DNA of 11,185 nt from contig FR882195.1 in assembly GCA_000434935.1 (NCBI GenBank), forward strand, positions 153,126 to 164,310. The letters run 5' to 3'. A model generated the notes under the pieces. It was not told where the DNA came from and ran no database searches. It was given only the letters and a program-made list of their open reading frames with translations. This document shows, piece after piece, positions 1 to 6,841 of the stretch. This DNA is from Bacteroides sp. CAG:709. Lineage in GTDB: Bacteria; Bacteroidota; Bacteroidia; Bacteroidales; UBA932. A program made the translations under genes and the position numbers. Each line of letters starts with the position of its first letter. Position 1 is the first letter of the stretch.

Positions 1-2
1 AT

Positions 3-590
3 TTCCCTACACGTGAGGGTGTTGCGAATTTCCATGACGTATATGTGGATGCCCTCGTTTTGGCAGGTCAGAAGAAACTCTCCGAAGGCGATGCGAAAGG
101 TGCAATTTCACTTTATCAGGAAGCATTCAAATATCCTGTCAATCATCAGGTGTTTCTGGTAGATGAGCGTACTCCTCGTGATGCGCAGATTTGGTGGAAC
201 ATCGGCCAGGCTTATGAGTCTATGCATCAGAAATCCAAGGCTATGGCTGCCTACAAGAAAGCTGCGGCTGTAGCTGACAAGGGTACTGACTATGGCTATT
301 GGAAGGGATTGGCAATGATGAAGACAGGTAATGCTGCCGGTGCGAAAGCATTGTTCGAATCTCTGGTCGAGTCAGGAAAAGCCGGTATCGTTACCGAATT
401 CGTGAACTTCTACGGCGCTGAAGGTACTACCGGATCGACTGTTGAAAACATCAATACCAAGGCTTATTATACCATGGGGCTCGGTTATCTCGGTCTCGGT
501 GACAAAGAGAAGGCTGCCGAATGCTTCCGCGAGTCAGTGCGCCTCAAAATTGACAACCTCTGGTCTGTTGTAATGCTTAAAACTCTGTAA
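3..590 (+). CDS. C-terminal part of a TPR protein, probably DUF5107 family (5' truncated)
   Basis: The reading frame is open from the first bases of the window, so the gene begins upstream. The GTG at position 45 is internal and should not be taken as the start. The visible 195 residues are mostly paired amphipathic helices of tetratricopeptide type, for example IWWNIGQAYESMHQKSKAMAAYKKAA and, near the end, YYTMGLGYLGLGDKEKAAECF. The pattern of a TPR helix, then a 'YPVN' stretch, then another TPR resembles the tail of Bacteroidota proteins with an N-terminal DUF5107 beta-domain, which often sit beside carbohydrate-active enzymes. That assignment is by recall of the family pattern; the diagnostic N-terminal domain lies outside the window. 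The stop is only 4 bases before the next start, so this gene is probably co-transcribed with the two sialidase-superfamily lipoproteins. No catalytic motif is visible in this part. A generic TPR protein is the alternative. Confidence 0.65.
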   Translation, partial: FPTREGVANFHDVYVDALVLAGQKKLSEGDAKGAISLYQEAFKYPVNHQVFLVDERTPRDAQIWWNIGQAYESMHQKSKAMAAYKKAAAVADKGTDYGYWKGLAMMKTGNAAGAKALFESLVESGKAGIVTEFVNFYGAEGTTGSTVENINTKAYYTMGLGYLGLGDKEKAAECFRESVRLKIDNLWSVVMLKTL

Positions 591-594
591 TTTT

Positions 595-2379
595 ATGCGA
601 AGCAATACATTGAATAGCATAATGTTCGCCGGTATGGTTCTCCTCTCCGCCTCGTGCGGCAGGGGAGAATGGCCGGTAGGCAATGATGTCCGGATTTCAT
701 GGGACAGGAGTACGTTTACGGAAATGAAGTCCGTCAATGTACAGAATGCCGGTTTCGTGGAAGAAAATCTCTACTATCCGCGTATAAAGAGACTTTCCGG
801 CGGCGCACTCCTCATGTCTTTCGAGAACGACCATTTCGGATGGGACATCTATGTCAGACGAAGTGAAGACAATGGCAAGACTTGGTCCGATGCCACGTTG
901 CTGGTCAAGAGCGCTCCTGCCACATCTTCAGCAGGAGAGGATACCAAGGTTTATGTCAATCCTGATTTTATCGAGCTGGAAGACGGCAGAATCCTTCTGG
1001 CTTATCAGTGGAGATATAAGAAAGGGTACAATGATCTTGTGAATACCAACAACAACTGCGGCATCGAGGTGATGTTTTCATCTGACGGCGGCAGGACGTT
1101 CACGGAGCCTGTCGAGGTGTATCGCGGCAGATGCTGGGAGCCGGCGATGCTCCAGTTGCCATCAGGGGAAATCCAGATGTATATCACTTCATCTCAGGAA
1201 CTTATAGACAAAATGTCCGCTCCTCAGACGGTGGTGATACGTTCATTTGACAATGGCAAGACCTGGCAGGGCAAGGAGTGCTGCGGCATTGATGACAATG
1301 AGGTCATCTCGCGAACCGTGGATTCCCGTTCGACGTATGACGGGATGCCGTCAGGCGTCTGGCTGAATGACAATAACGGTATTGCTGTCCCTATGGAGGT
1401 CTGGCATGGAAAATACGTCGTTGACCAGACACCTGTAGTCGTAAAGACAGATCCTGAAACCAATTGGCGCAGGGATTTGGAGAAAATCCGCAAGACGGGC
1501 GGCCCTGACTGGCCGATGAAGAAGCAGGTCAACAAGGATTTCTACGGCTATGGTCCTTACAGTACGAAACTGGGTACCGGGGAGATGGTGATTCTCAGCA
1601 ACGGACAATATAAGGGCAAGCAGGGAATCTGGACGTTCATCGGAGACAAGACTGCTGACAATTTCACCAATGCGACCTCTCCTTTTGACGGATATTGGGG
1701 CTCCATTGACTATATTGATGACAATAAGGTGCTTGCAACCGGAACAGTGAAATATTCAGAGGACAATGTGACGAGAGGGATGGTGAGGATGGAAATCGGA
1801 CGACTGAATTATTCCAAAAAACTCAAGAAGGGAGACGTCCCGATGTCCGGTATCAGGGAATTCAACAGGGAAATCAATGACTGCTGGTTCCTCGGACATT
1901 CTTTCGACTCATATTTGTTCGCAGACTTCGGTTATACTGATTCATGTCTTACATTTATATCGTATCTTTATGATTCGAAGATTACGGCCCTTTCCACCGA
2001 GAATTCCGATGCGCCGGAAATTTTGATTGCGCGTTTTGGAGGCCCTCAGTATAAGGCAGTTGTAAATGCGAACGGAGATTATGCCATCTATGTGGAGGAC
2101 AATATTTCCTGGAAGAAAATCGCTGAAGGACGTACATCTGACGTGGAAATTGCCGGTACTGTCAATGATGACACTGACATTGACCTCGGTTATGCGGTCA
2201 GTCTCCGGATTCCTTGGGCTCTGATCGGCGGAAAACCTTCCCGCGGAGAGGTGATCAAGGCTCATCTGCGTCACCACTACAAGGCGAAGACTTCGGAAAA
2301 GCCTGCATGGAGCATCGAGGATGTGGAAGGGGAGAATAGTGACTATCCTGCAGAATGGCTTTCGTTGACATTGAATTAA
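595..2379 (+). CDS. Sialidase-superfamily (BNR/Asp-box) lipoprotein with CBM9-like C-terminus, paralogue 1
   Basis: A 594-residue predicted lipoprotein. A hydrophobic signal segment ends in the lipobox LSASC, which would lipidate Cys21 and anchor the protein in the envelope. Three Asp boxes (S-x-D-x-G-x-T-W/F) are visible at about residues 90-97, 162-169 and 217-224, the hallmark of sialidase-type beta-propellers. An arginine in YPRIKRL (61-67) sits where the RIP motif of sialidases is expected. WEPAMLQLP with a following Tyr (181-196) recalls the GH93 exo-arabinanase and related non-sialidase branches of the fold more than classical GH33. From about residue 415 the propeller gives way to a beta-rich domain similar to CBM9-like sugar-binding modules. 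The likely role is binding or hydrolysis of a glycan at the cell surface; the substrate is not predictable. The gene follows the TPR gene by 4 bases and precedes its paralogue by 10 bases. The start is the ATG that supplies the signal peptide. Confidence 0.8.
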   Translation: MRSNTLNSIMFAGMVLLSASCGRGEWPVGNDVRISWDRSTFTEMKSVNVQNAGFVEENLYYPRIKRLSGGALLMSFENDHFGWDIYVRRSEDNGKTWSDATLLVKSAPATSSAGEDTKVYVNPDFIELEDGRILLAYQWRYKKGYNDLVNTNNNCGIEVMFSSDGGRTFTEPVEVYRGRCWEPAMLQLPSGEIQMYITSSQELIDKMSAPQTVVIRSFDNGKTWQGKECCGIDDNEVISRTVDSRSTYDGMPSGVWLNDNNGIAVPMEVWHGKYVVDQTPVVVKTDPETNWRRDLEKIRKTGGPDWPMKKQVNKDFYGYGPYSTKLGTGEMVILSNGQYKGKQGIWTFIGDKTADNFTNATSPFDGYWGSIDYIDDNKVLATGTVKYSEDNVTRGMVRMEIGRLNYSKKLKKGDVPMSGIREFNREINDCWFLGHSFDSYLFADFGYTDSCLTFISYLYDSKITALSTENSDAPEILIARFGGPQYKAVVNANGDYAIYVEDNISWKKIAEGRTSDVEIAGTVNDDTDIDLGYAVSLRIPWALIGGKPSRGEVIKAHLRHHYKAKTSEKPAWSIEDVEGENSDYPAEWLSLTLN

Positions 2380-2389
2380 AAGATTTATT

Positions 2390-4240
2390 ATGAATAAGTT
2401 ATACACTGGCTTGGCGCTTCTGGCTGCGGTGTCTTTGGCTTCTTGCAAGGCCGAAGGACCTGATGACGGCGGCAAGCAGATTCCATCGGAATCGACGACA
2501 TTGACATTGACTCCTTTTGAAAAGCTCAATGCTTCCGCCGATGCGGTCAATTCGCATAAGGATGATTGGGCGCAATCTGTTCTGACATTGAATTATCGGA
2601 GTATTGTAAATGTCGGAGCTTCTGTCCTGGGAACAGACTCGCCTTCATATAGCCGGATCGTGAAACTCGCTGACGGGTCATATATCCTTACGGCGCATGA
2701 TTATTATTCGGGAGGAAACGGCTCCACTGTTTACTGGGCTACCAGTCAGGATCTTGTAAATTGGACACCTCAAGGCAAATTGTTTGCATCGCGTAGCGTC
2801 GTGAATGCCCGCGGACAGGAGGCTACCAGGCTTTATACGAACGGCTTCGGCAAGGTGCTCTCGAACGGAGATGTGCTGATGTTCGCATCTTTCAGAACTA
2901 CAGGTACTTATTCTTTCTGGAAGTGGAGAAATGAACAAGGCATTGAAATGCGTCGCAGTAAGGACAACGGCAAGACGTGGAGTGAACCTTATGAAGTGTA
3001 TCGCGGCCCGAATTGGGAAGCGATAATGCTTGAGGACGGTGACGGCGAATTGGAATTGTATTTTTCCGAAAGCCGCCCGTGGATTTCCGGGAGCCATTCC
3101 GGAACGTCAATGGTCCGTTCTACGGATGGTGGCAAGACCTGGCTTCCGGGATTGGGCAAAGAACCATATCGTGTCATCAGGCATACCTGGTATGATGCCC
3201 ATCAGGATAAATGGCTGTTCACTGACCAGATGCCCGGGCTCATCATATTGAATGACAGCAAATGCAAGGCGGGGGTGTTTGAGTCCGCCCATGCCTATCC
3301 TGTCGGCGGCAGTGTGAATTTCTGCATTTCCTTTGCTTGGTCTCCTGAAGACGGCAATTGGAACTATATTGAGGGTGAAGAAAAAGATGGTACCGGTTTG
3401 GACGTGAAGACGGCGAAAGTCGGTCCTGCGGACAGAAAGATTGACGTGTGGAACGGCGCTGCTCCAAGTCTTCTCCAGTTTCCGTCCGGAGAAACGGTGG
3501 TTTCATACGGACAGGATGCATACCAATGGCTCCGTATCGGAGATTCTCAGGCGAGGAATTTTGGCGCTGCCGGTAAATATCTTCCTGCCAAGGGTTCCTG
3601 GAGTTCCATTCTTCTGGATGGTACGCATGAACTCATTACTCATATGCGCAACAGCACAGACAGCAAGAACGTCGGCGTGACAATTTGCAAACTGGCTCTC
3701 AATCACCGCATTGCCGCGTCTTCCCACAAGGTTGTCATTGACGGCGGCAATTCCGACTGGGTCAATGCTGATGACGCATTGTTTGCAGGCAGCAAGTGTC
3801 AGGCGCAAGCTACATTGAGATGTGCTGCAGATGCTGACAATATTTATTTCCTTGTGGAATGTCGTGACGAGAACGTATCGAAGGATGATTATGTCCAGGT
3901 GTTCATTGCCCCGTCGGATGCAGCGAAACTGAATGCGCAAACATTGAGGGTCAAGGTCGGGCTCAACGGTCTGCGGAATCAGGGCGTCTATGCCGGCAAC
4001 TGGATTGAAAAGGATTTGGGTGCAAATGCGGTTGTGCGCTATGACGCGACACTTTCGGATGCGTCTGATGTTGACAATGGCTGGCTGGCGGAGATTTCCG
4101 TTCCGCGTTCTTCGGTCAAGGTCGTGGACGGCAAGGTGAAAGTGAATCTGGCATTGTTCGACATGGAGGGTGGTGAAGATGCCATTGTCTCCACGGGCGA
4201 GAAGAATCCGCAGAAATGGATTACGGTGACGGGGCTTTAG
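2390..4240 (+). CDS. Sialidase-superfamily (BNR/Asp-box) lipoprotein with CBM9-like C-terminus, paralogue 2
   Basis: A 616-residue predicted lipoprotein with lipobox LASC (Cys19). The lipidated Cys is followed by Lys and acidic residues (KAEGPDD), compatible with a Bacteroidota surface-export signal. Two clear Asp boxes lie at about residues 190-197 and 244-251. An earlier repeat is degenerate (ATSQDLVNW, 117-125). The segment VYRGPNWE (203-210) matches VYRGRCWE of the upstream gene, and both proteins share the same order of signal, propeller and C-terminal domain, so the two are tandem paralogues. The C-terminal part (about 440-616) has the D-W-x(n)-A-x-L-R-x-A-x-D-x(2)-I-Y-F-L-V pattern typical of CBM9-like carbohydrate-binding modules. 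YSRI (87-90) replaces the YPRI of paralogue 1. Sequence drift suggests a different substrate from the first copy. Whether it is an active hydrolase or a glycan-binding protein cannot be decided here. A 6-7 bp hairpin overlaps its stop codon. Confidence 0.8.
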   Translation: MNKLYTGLALLAAVSLASCKAEGPDDGGKQIPSESTTLTLTPFEKLNASADAVNSHKDDWAQSVLTLNYRSIVNVGASVLGTDSPSYSRIVKLADGSYILTAHDYYSGGNGSTVYWATSQDLVNWTPQGKLFASRSVVNARGQEATRLYTNGFGKVLSNGDVLMFASFRTTGTYSFWKWRNEQGIEMRRSKDNGKTWSEPYEVYRGPNWEAIMLEDGDGELELYFSESRPWISGSHSGTSMVRSTDGGKTWLPGLGKEPYRVIRHTWYDAHQDKWLFTDQMPGLIILNDSKCKAGVFESAHAYPVGGSVNFCISFAWSPEDGNWNYIEGEEKDGTGLDVKTAKVGPADRKIDVWNGAAPSLLQFPSGETVVSYGQDAYQWLRIGDSQARNFGAAGKYLPAKGSWSSILLDGTHELITHMRNSTDSKNVGVTICKLALNHRIAASSHKVVIDGGNSDWVNADDALFAGSKCQAQATLRCAADADNIYFLVECRDENVSKDDYVQVFIAPSDAAKLNAQTLRVKVGLNGLRNQGVYAGNWIEKDLGANAVVRYDATLSDASDVDNGWLAEISVPRSSVKVVDGKVKVNLALFDMEGGEDAIVSTGEKNPQKWITVTGL

Positions 4241-4247
4241 AAAGCCC
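4232..4247 (+). other. Hairpin overlapping the stop codon of the second sialidase-superfamily gene
   Basis: GGGCTTT, a 2-base spacer and AAAGCCC form a perfect inverted repeat; sterically this is a 6 bp stem with a TAGA loop that contains the stop codon. No T-tract follows, so it is not a canonical intrinsic terminator. It could be a 3' mRNA-stabilising structure at the operon end or a chance feature. Confidence 0.4.
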
Positions 4248-4341
4248 TGTTGGAGCTTCCTGTATGCCCATCTGATACAAAATTGAAATTATGAAAAGTA
4301 ATTTGTGACTAAAGTGAAATGAGATGAAGCAGGCAAATTAG

Positions 4342-4349
4342 TAAATTTG
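4342..4349 (+). promoter_or_regulatory. Candidate Bacteroidota -7 element upstream of the phosphatase-fold gene
   Basis: TAAATTTG matches the Bacteroidota sigma-ABfr -7 consensus TAnnTTTG and lies 21 bases before the ATG at 4371. No TTTG occurs at the expected 19-21 base spacing upstream, so support rests on the -7 box and position only. Confidence 0.4.
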
Positions 4350-4370
4350 TGTAAAAATCATCAGACATAT

Positions 4371-5351
4371 ATGAAACGTAAATTTATTTTGGCGATTGCC
4401 GTGATTCTTTTGTCGGCTGTCACGTTTCCTGCTTCAGCTCGTAAAGATTCATTGAAGTTGCTTTACTGGAATATCCAGAACGGCATGTGGGACGGACAGA
4501 CGGACAATTATGACAGGTTTGTGGACTGGGTGTCATCCCGTAATCCGGACATTTGTGTATGGGCGGAGGCACAGAGTATCTACAAGACCGGTACCGGTGA
4601 GAAAGTGGCTCCGGAAGACAGATATCTTGTCGACGGCTGGAAAGAACTTGCTGCCCGCTATGGTCACAAGCATGTTTATGTGGGAGGCCACAGGGACAAT
4701 TATCCTCAGGTCATCACCTCGAAGTACCCGATAAAGAATGTGCGCCGCTTTACCGATGAGGCACCGGACACCGTCATCACCCACGGCAGCGGATGGGCTA
4801 CGGTCAAGGTCAATGGATATAAGCTCAATATCGTGACATTGCACACATGGCCGCAGAGACACGCTTACGACATCGACAGAAACGACAAGGAGGCCGTTAA
4901 GCAGAGTGCGGCTGTCAATGGGGGAGACCACTATCGTTGCAGGGAGATCGAATATATCTGCCGTCACACCATTATGGCGGACAAGAATGCAGCTTCCGAC
5001 CTGTGGGTCATGCTCGGCGATTACAATTCTGTTTCACCGGCTGACAATGATGTATATAAATATGATGAGAACAATACCAGTTTCCTTCCTCATAAATTCA
5101 TCCTTGCCAATACCCCGTATATAGATTCTGTCAGGGAGCACAATCTGCCTGTATTGCAATGGACCATTCCTTCCAAGAGGAGATATGACTACCTGTACAT
5201 GTCGCCGGCACTTGATGCCATGGTAGAGAAAATCGGCGTGATTTACGAGGATTTCACTCTGCCTGTACCGGATGCCAAGGTCCGTGGATTCTATCATCCG
5301 TCAGACCACCTTCCTGTCGAGGCCGTGATCAATGTCTCCAGGAAACGATAG
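4371..5351 (+). CDS. Secreted endonuclease/exonuclease/phosphatase (EEP) family protein
   Basis: A 326-residue protein with the metal-dependent EEP fold, shared by DNase I-like nucleases, sphingomyelinases and inositol-polyphosphate 5-phosphatases. The catalytic set is complete: Asn34 in WNIQNG, Glu66 in WAEA (metal ligand), His158 in TLHTWP, Asp217 and Asn219 in LGDYN, Asp273 in RYDYLYMS, and Asp312-His313 in SDHLPV. The N-terminus MKRK plus a hydrophobic run ending ASA is a Sec signal peptide, probably cut after residue 23, so the enzyme acts in the periplasm or outside. An in-frame TTG 24 bases upstream exists, but starting there would put eight polar residues before the signal peptide and overlap the -7 box, so the ATG is preferred. 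The gene lies 130 bases after the lipoprotein operon with a candidate promoter between, and ends at a terminator shared with rpmE2. The substrate (nucleic acid, phospholipid or sugar phosphate) cannot be told from motifs. Confidence 0.85.
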   Translation: MKRKFILAIAVILLSAVTFPASARKDSLKLLYWNIQNGMWDGQTDNYDRFVDWVSSRNPDICVWAEAQSIYKTGTGEKVAPEDRYLVDGWKELAARYGHKHVYVGGHRDNYPQVITSKYPIKNVRRFTDEAPDTVITHGSGWATVKVNGYKLNIVTLHTWPQRHAYDIDRNDKEAVKQSAAVNGGDHYRCREIEYICRHTIMADKNAASDLWVMLGDYNSVSPADNDVYKYDENNTSFLPHKFILANTPYIDSVREHNLPVLQWTIPSKRRYDYLYMSPALDAMVEKIGVIYEDFTLPVPDAKVRGFYHPSDHLPVEAVINVSRKR

Positions 5352-5366
5352 ACATAACATGAGTAC

Positions 5367-5404
5367 AAAAAAATCCGCTCCAATATTCTGGAACGGATTT
5401 TTTT
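5367..5404. terminator. Bidirectional intrinsic terminator between the EEP gene and rpmE2
   Basis: Arms 5367-5381 and 5390-5404 form a 15-base stem with an 8-base loop, flanked by A7 on the left and T7 on the right, so it can end transcription on both strands. There is one C x A mismatch on the plus-strand RNA; on the minus-strand RNA the same position is a G-U pair. It lies between two convergent genes, as expected. Confidence 0.85.
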
Positions 5405-5423
5405 AATTCTGAAACAGAAGAAA

Positions 5424-5675
5424 TTATTTCTGTCTGCTCTTGTATCTCTGATAGAATTTGTCGACACGACCTGCTGTATCCACGAGCTTTACCTTGCCGG
5501 TATAGAATGGGTGAGAGGTGTTTGAGATCTCGACTTTCACTACTGGGTACTCAACTCCGTCGACCATCAGAGTCTCCTTAGTGGTGGCACAAGAACGTGT
5601 GATGAATACTGTGTCATTTGACATATCCTTGAAAGCTACAAGACGGTAGTTTTCGGGATGAATTCCTTTCTTCAT
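5424..5675 (-). CDS. rpmE2: Large ribosomal subunit protein bL31, type B
   Basis: An 83-residue protein with the L31 signature: MKKGIHPENY at the start, TRSCAT (about 27-32), and SNTSHPFYTGK (51-61), followed by a basic tail (FYQRYKSRQK). It lacks the CxxC zinc-ribbon cysteines of type A L31 and has only one Cys (29), as expected for the zinc-independent type B form. The protein belongs to the large ribosomal subunit and contributes to the bridge with the small subunit. The start at 5675 gives the conserved N-terminus; a longer frame reaches a TTG at 5726 but would run through the promoter -7 box and add 17 non-conserved residues. It has its own promoter at 5712-5743 and a bidirectional terminator just downstream, so it can be expressed alone, although read-through from the NamZ-like gene is also possible. 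Confidence 0.95.
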   Translation of the reverse strand: MKKGIHPENYRLVAFKDMSNDTVFITRSCATTKETLMVDGVEYPVVKVEISNTSHPFYTGKVKLVDTAGRVDKFYQRYKSRQK

Positions 5676-5711
5676 TTTCTTTAAAAATTTAGTTAATCCA
5701 AAATTGGAACG

Positions 5712-5743
5712 CAAATTTATGTACAAATTTCCGTAAATCCAAG
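5712..5743 (-). promoter_or_regulatory. Probable Bacteroidota promoter of rpmE2
   Basis: On the minus strand TAAATTTG (5712-5719) matches the -7 consensus TAnnTTTG. CTTG (5740-5743) stands 20 bases upstream as a near match to the -33 TTTG. The -7 box is 36 bases before the rpmE2 ATG, giving a leader of roughly 30 bases. Confidence 0.6.
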
Positions 5744-5769
5744 TATTTACATGCTTTTTCGCCGTTTTT

Positions 5770-6834
5770 CTACTTCATTCTGTACGGCTGGTCATCATAC
5801 AAGGCGAAACGCTTGGCCTTTCTGATCCATTTCTGCTCCTCCTGCTTGACATATTCCTTCGCATCCTGGAATGAAATCTCCCCGGAAAGATAAGCAGCCA
5901 GTTTCTCGTCGGCAAGCTTCCGGTAAAACTCTTCATAAAGCGTGAAATCCGGATATGTGTCCTTGAAATAGCGTATCAGCTGCAATGTGTGCAGCAGGGA
6001 ATGGTATTGTGCTCCCGGTTTGAGCATAATCTGGTAACCGAAACACTTTTCCCCTGCATAGCGTCCTGCAGAAGGCTTGAATGAACAAGGCCTGAGGAGT
6101 ACCCCGTCAGGTGTCGGAAGCCTGTCATACGGTCCATGCGTGATGAACGGCGCTCCGAAATACTCATACGGCCTGGCAGTACCGATGGCCGGAGTGATAT
6201 TCGTGTTGTTCCACAAACCTCCGCCGCTGTACATGTAACAAGTGAACATTCCCGGAATGTCGGAAGCCGGAGCAATCGTCCACGGCAGCAGGTCCTTGTT
6301 GTAATCCGATGCCAATGCCGAGATCACATGGAGCGGATATTTGGCTCCGATTTCAGCATAGAACAGATTGCACAACTCACCGAGAGTCAGACCGTGCCTG
6401 TGCGCTACACGCGGGATGAACGATTCACATTCCCCCGTAGGGACGGTGCCTTCCACCACGCGGCCTGCCGGATTTATATGATCCACAATGTACAATGCAG
6501 GCGGCTCGTCAATGACCATCAGGAGCATCATCAGCCGGAAAATGTCCTTCGTATAGTTGAAGTACCTTGAACCGACATCCTGAATCTCCACGACTATGGC
6601 ATTGAGTCCTTTCAATGATTCGGAATCGAAATGGATATGGTTCGTCCCCGGGGTCAGCTCGGCATCCTCCGGCTGGAAAAGCCGCACCAGATTCCCTCTT
6701 TCCTGGAAAATCTGGTACATGTAACGGTCGCTGCTTGTGTCCCAGCAGTTCTGGGTGCAGAAGCAGCCGACCTTTCCATCTGTAAGGGCTTTGTCAAGCT
6801 GGTCTTCCAGCGGTGTCGTCCTGAATGAAAACAT
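5770..6834 (-). CDS. DUF1343 / NamZ-type (GH171) protein, no signal peptide
   Basis: A 354-residue DUF1343 protein. Characterised members (NamZ, GH171) are exo-beta-N-acetylmuramidases that release MurNAc from the non-reducing end of peptidoglycan fragments. Family marks are VVEIQDVGSRYFNYT (81-95; E-I-Q-D-V-G corresponds to the usual D-I-Q-D-V-G), VDHINPAGRVVEGTVP (117-132), RHGLTLGELCNLFYAE (146-161), and LWNNTNITPAIGTARPYEYFGAPFI (207-231). The C-terminus carries the usual helical tail with an 'AKRFALYD' end. Two things are odd. The start lies 7 bases after the glmM stop, leaving no room for a signal peptide, so the protein looks cytosolic. The region after LFQPEDAEL (52-60) is much shorter than the usual GPEHG...TGLPVYSLYG loop. 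It is probably co-transcribed with glmM and may act in muropeptide amino-sugar recycling; the variant loop leaves activity unproven. Confidence 0.85.
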   Translation of the reverse strand: MFSFRTTPLEDQLDKALTDGKVGCFCTQNCWDTSSDRYMYQIFQERGNLVRLFQPEDAELTPGTNHIHFDSESLKGLNAIVVEIQDVGSRYFNYTKDIFRLMMLLMVIDEPPALYIVDHINPAGRVVEGTVPTGECESFIPRVAHRHGLTLGELCNLFYAEIGAKYPLHVISALASDYNKDLLPWTIAPASDIPGMFTCYMYSGGGLWNNTNITPAIGTARPYEYFGAPFITHGPYDRLPTPDGVLLRPCSFKPSAGRYAGEKCFGYQIMLKPGAQYHSLLHTLQLIRYFKDTYPDFTLYEEFYRKLADEKLAAYLSGEISFQDAKEYVKQEEQKWIRKAKRFALYDDQPYRMK

Positions 6835-6841
6835 CTGGAAA

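Noticed and set aside
1942..2550. 202-codon open frame on the minus strand
   Set aside because: It lies antisense across the end of one lipoprotein gene and the start of the next; its translation has no recognisable domain, and the plus-strand genes are well supported.
4347..4370. TTG start upstream of the EEP gene
   Set aside because: It would overlap the candidate -7 box and add eight polar residues before a good signal peptide; the ATG at 4371 is better.
5676..5726. N-terminal extension of rpmE2 from a TTG
   Set aside because: The extension crosses the promoter -7 element and precedes the conserved MKKGIHP start of L31.
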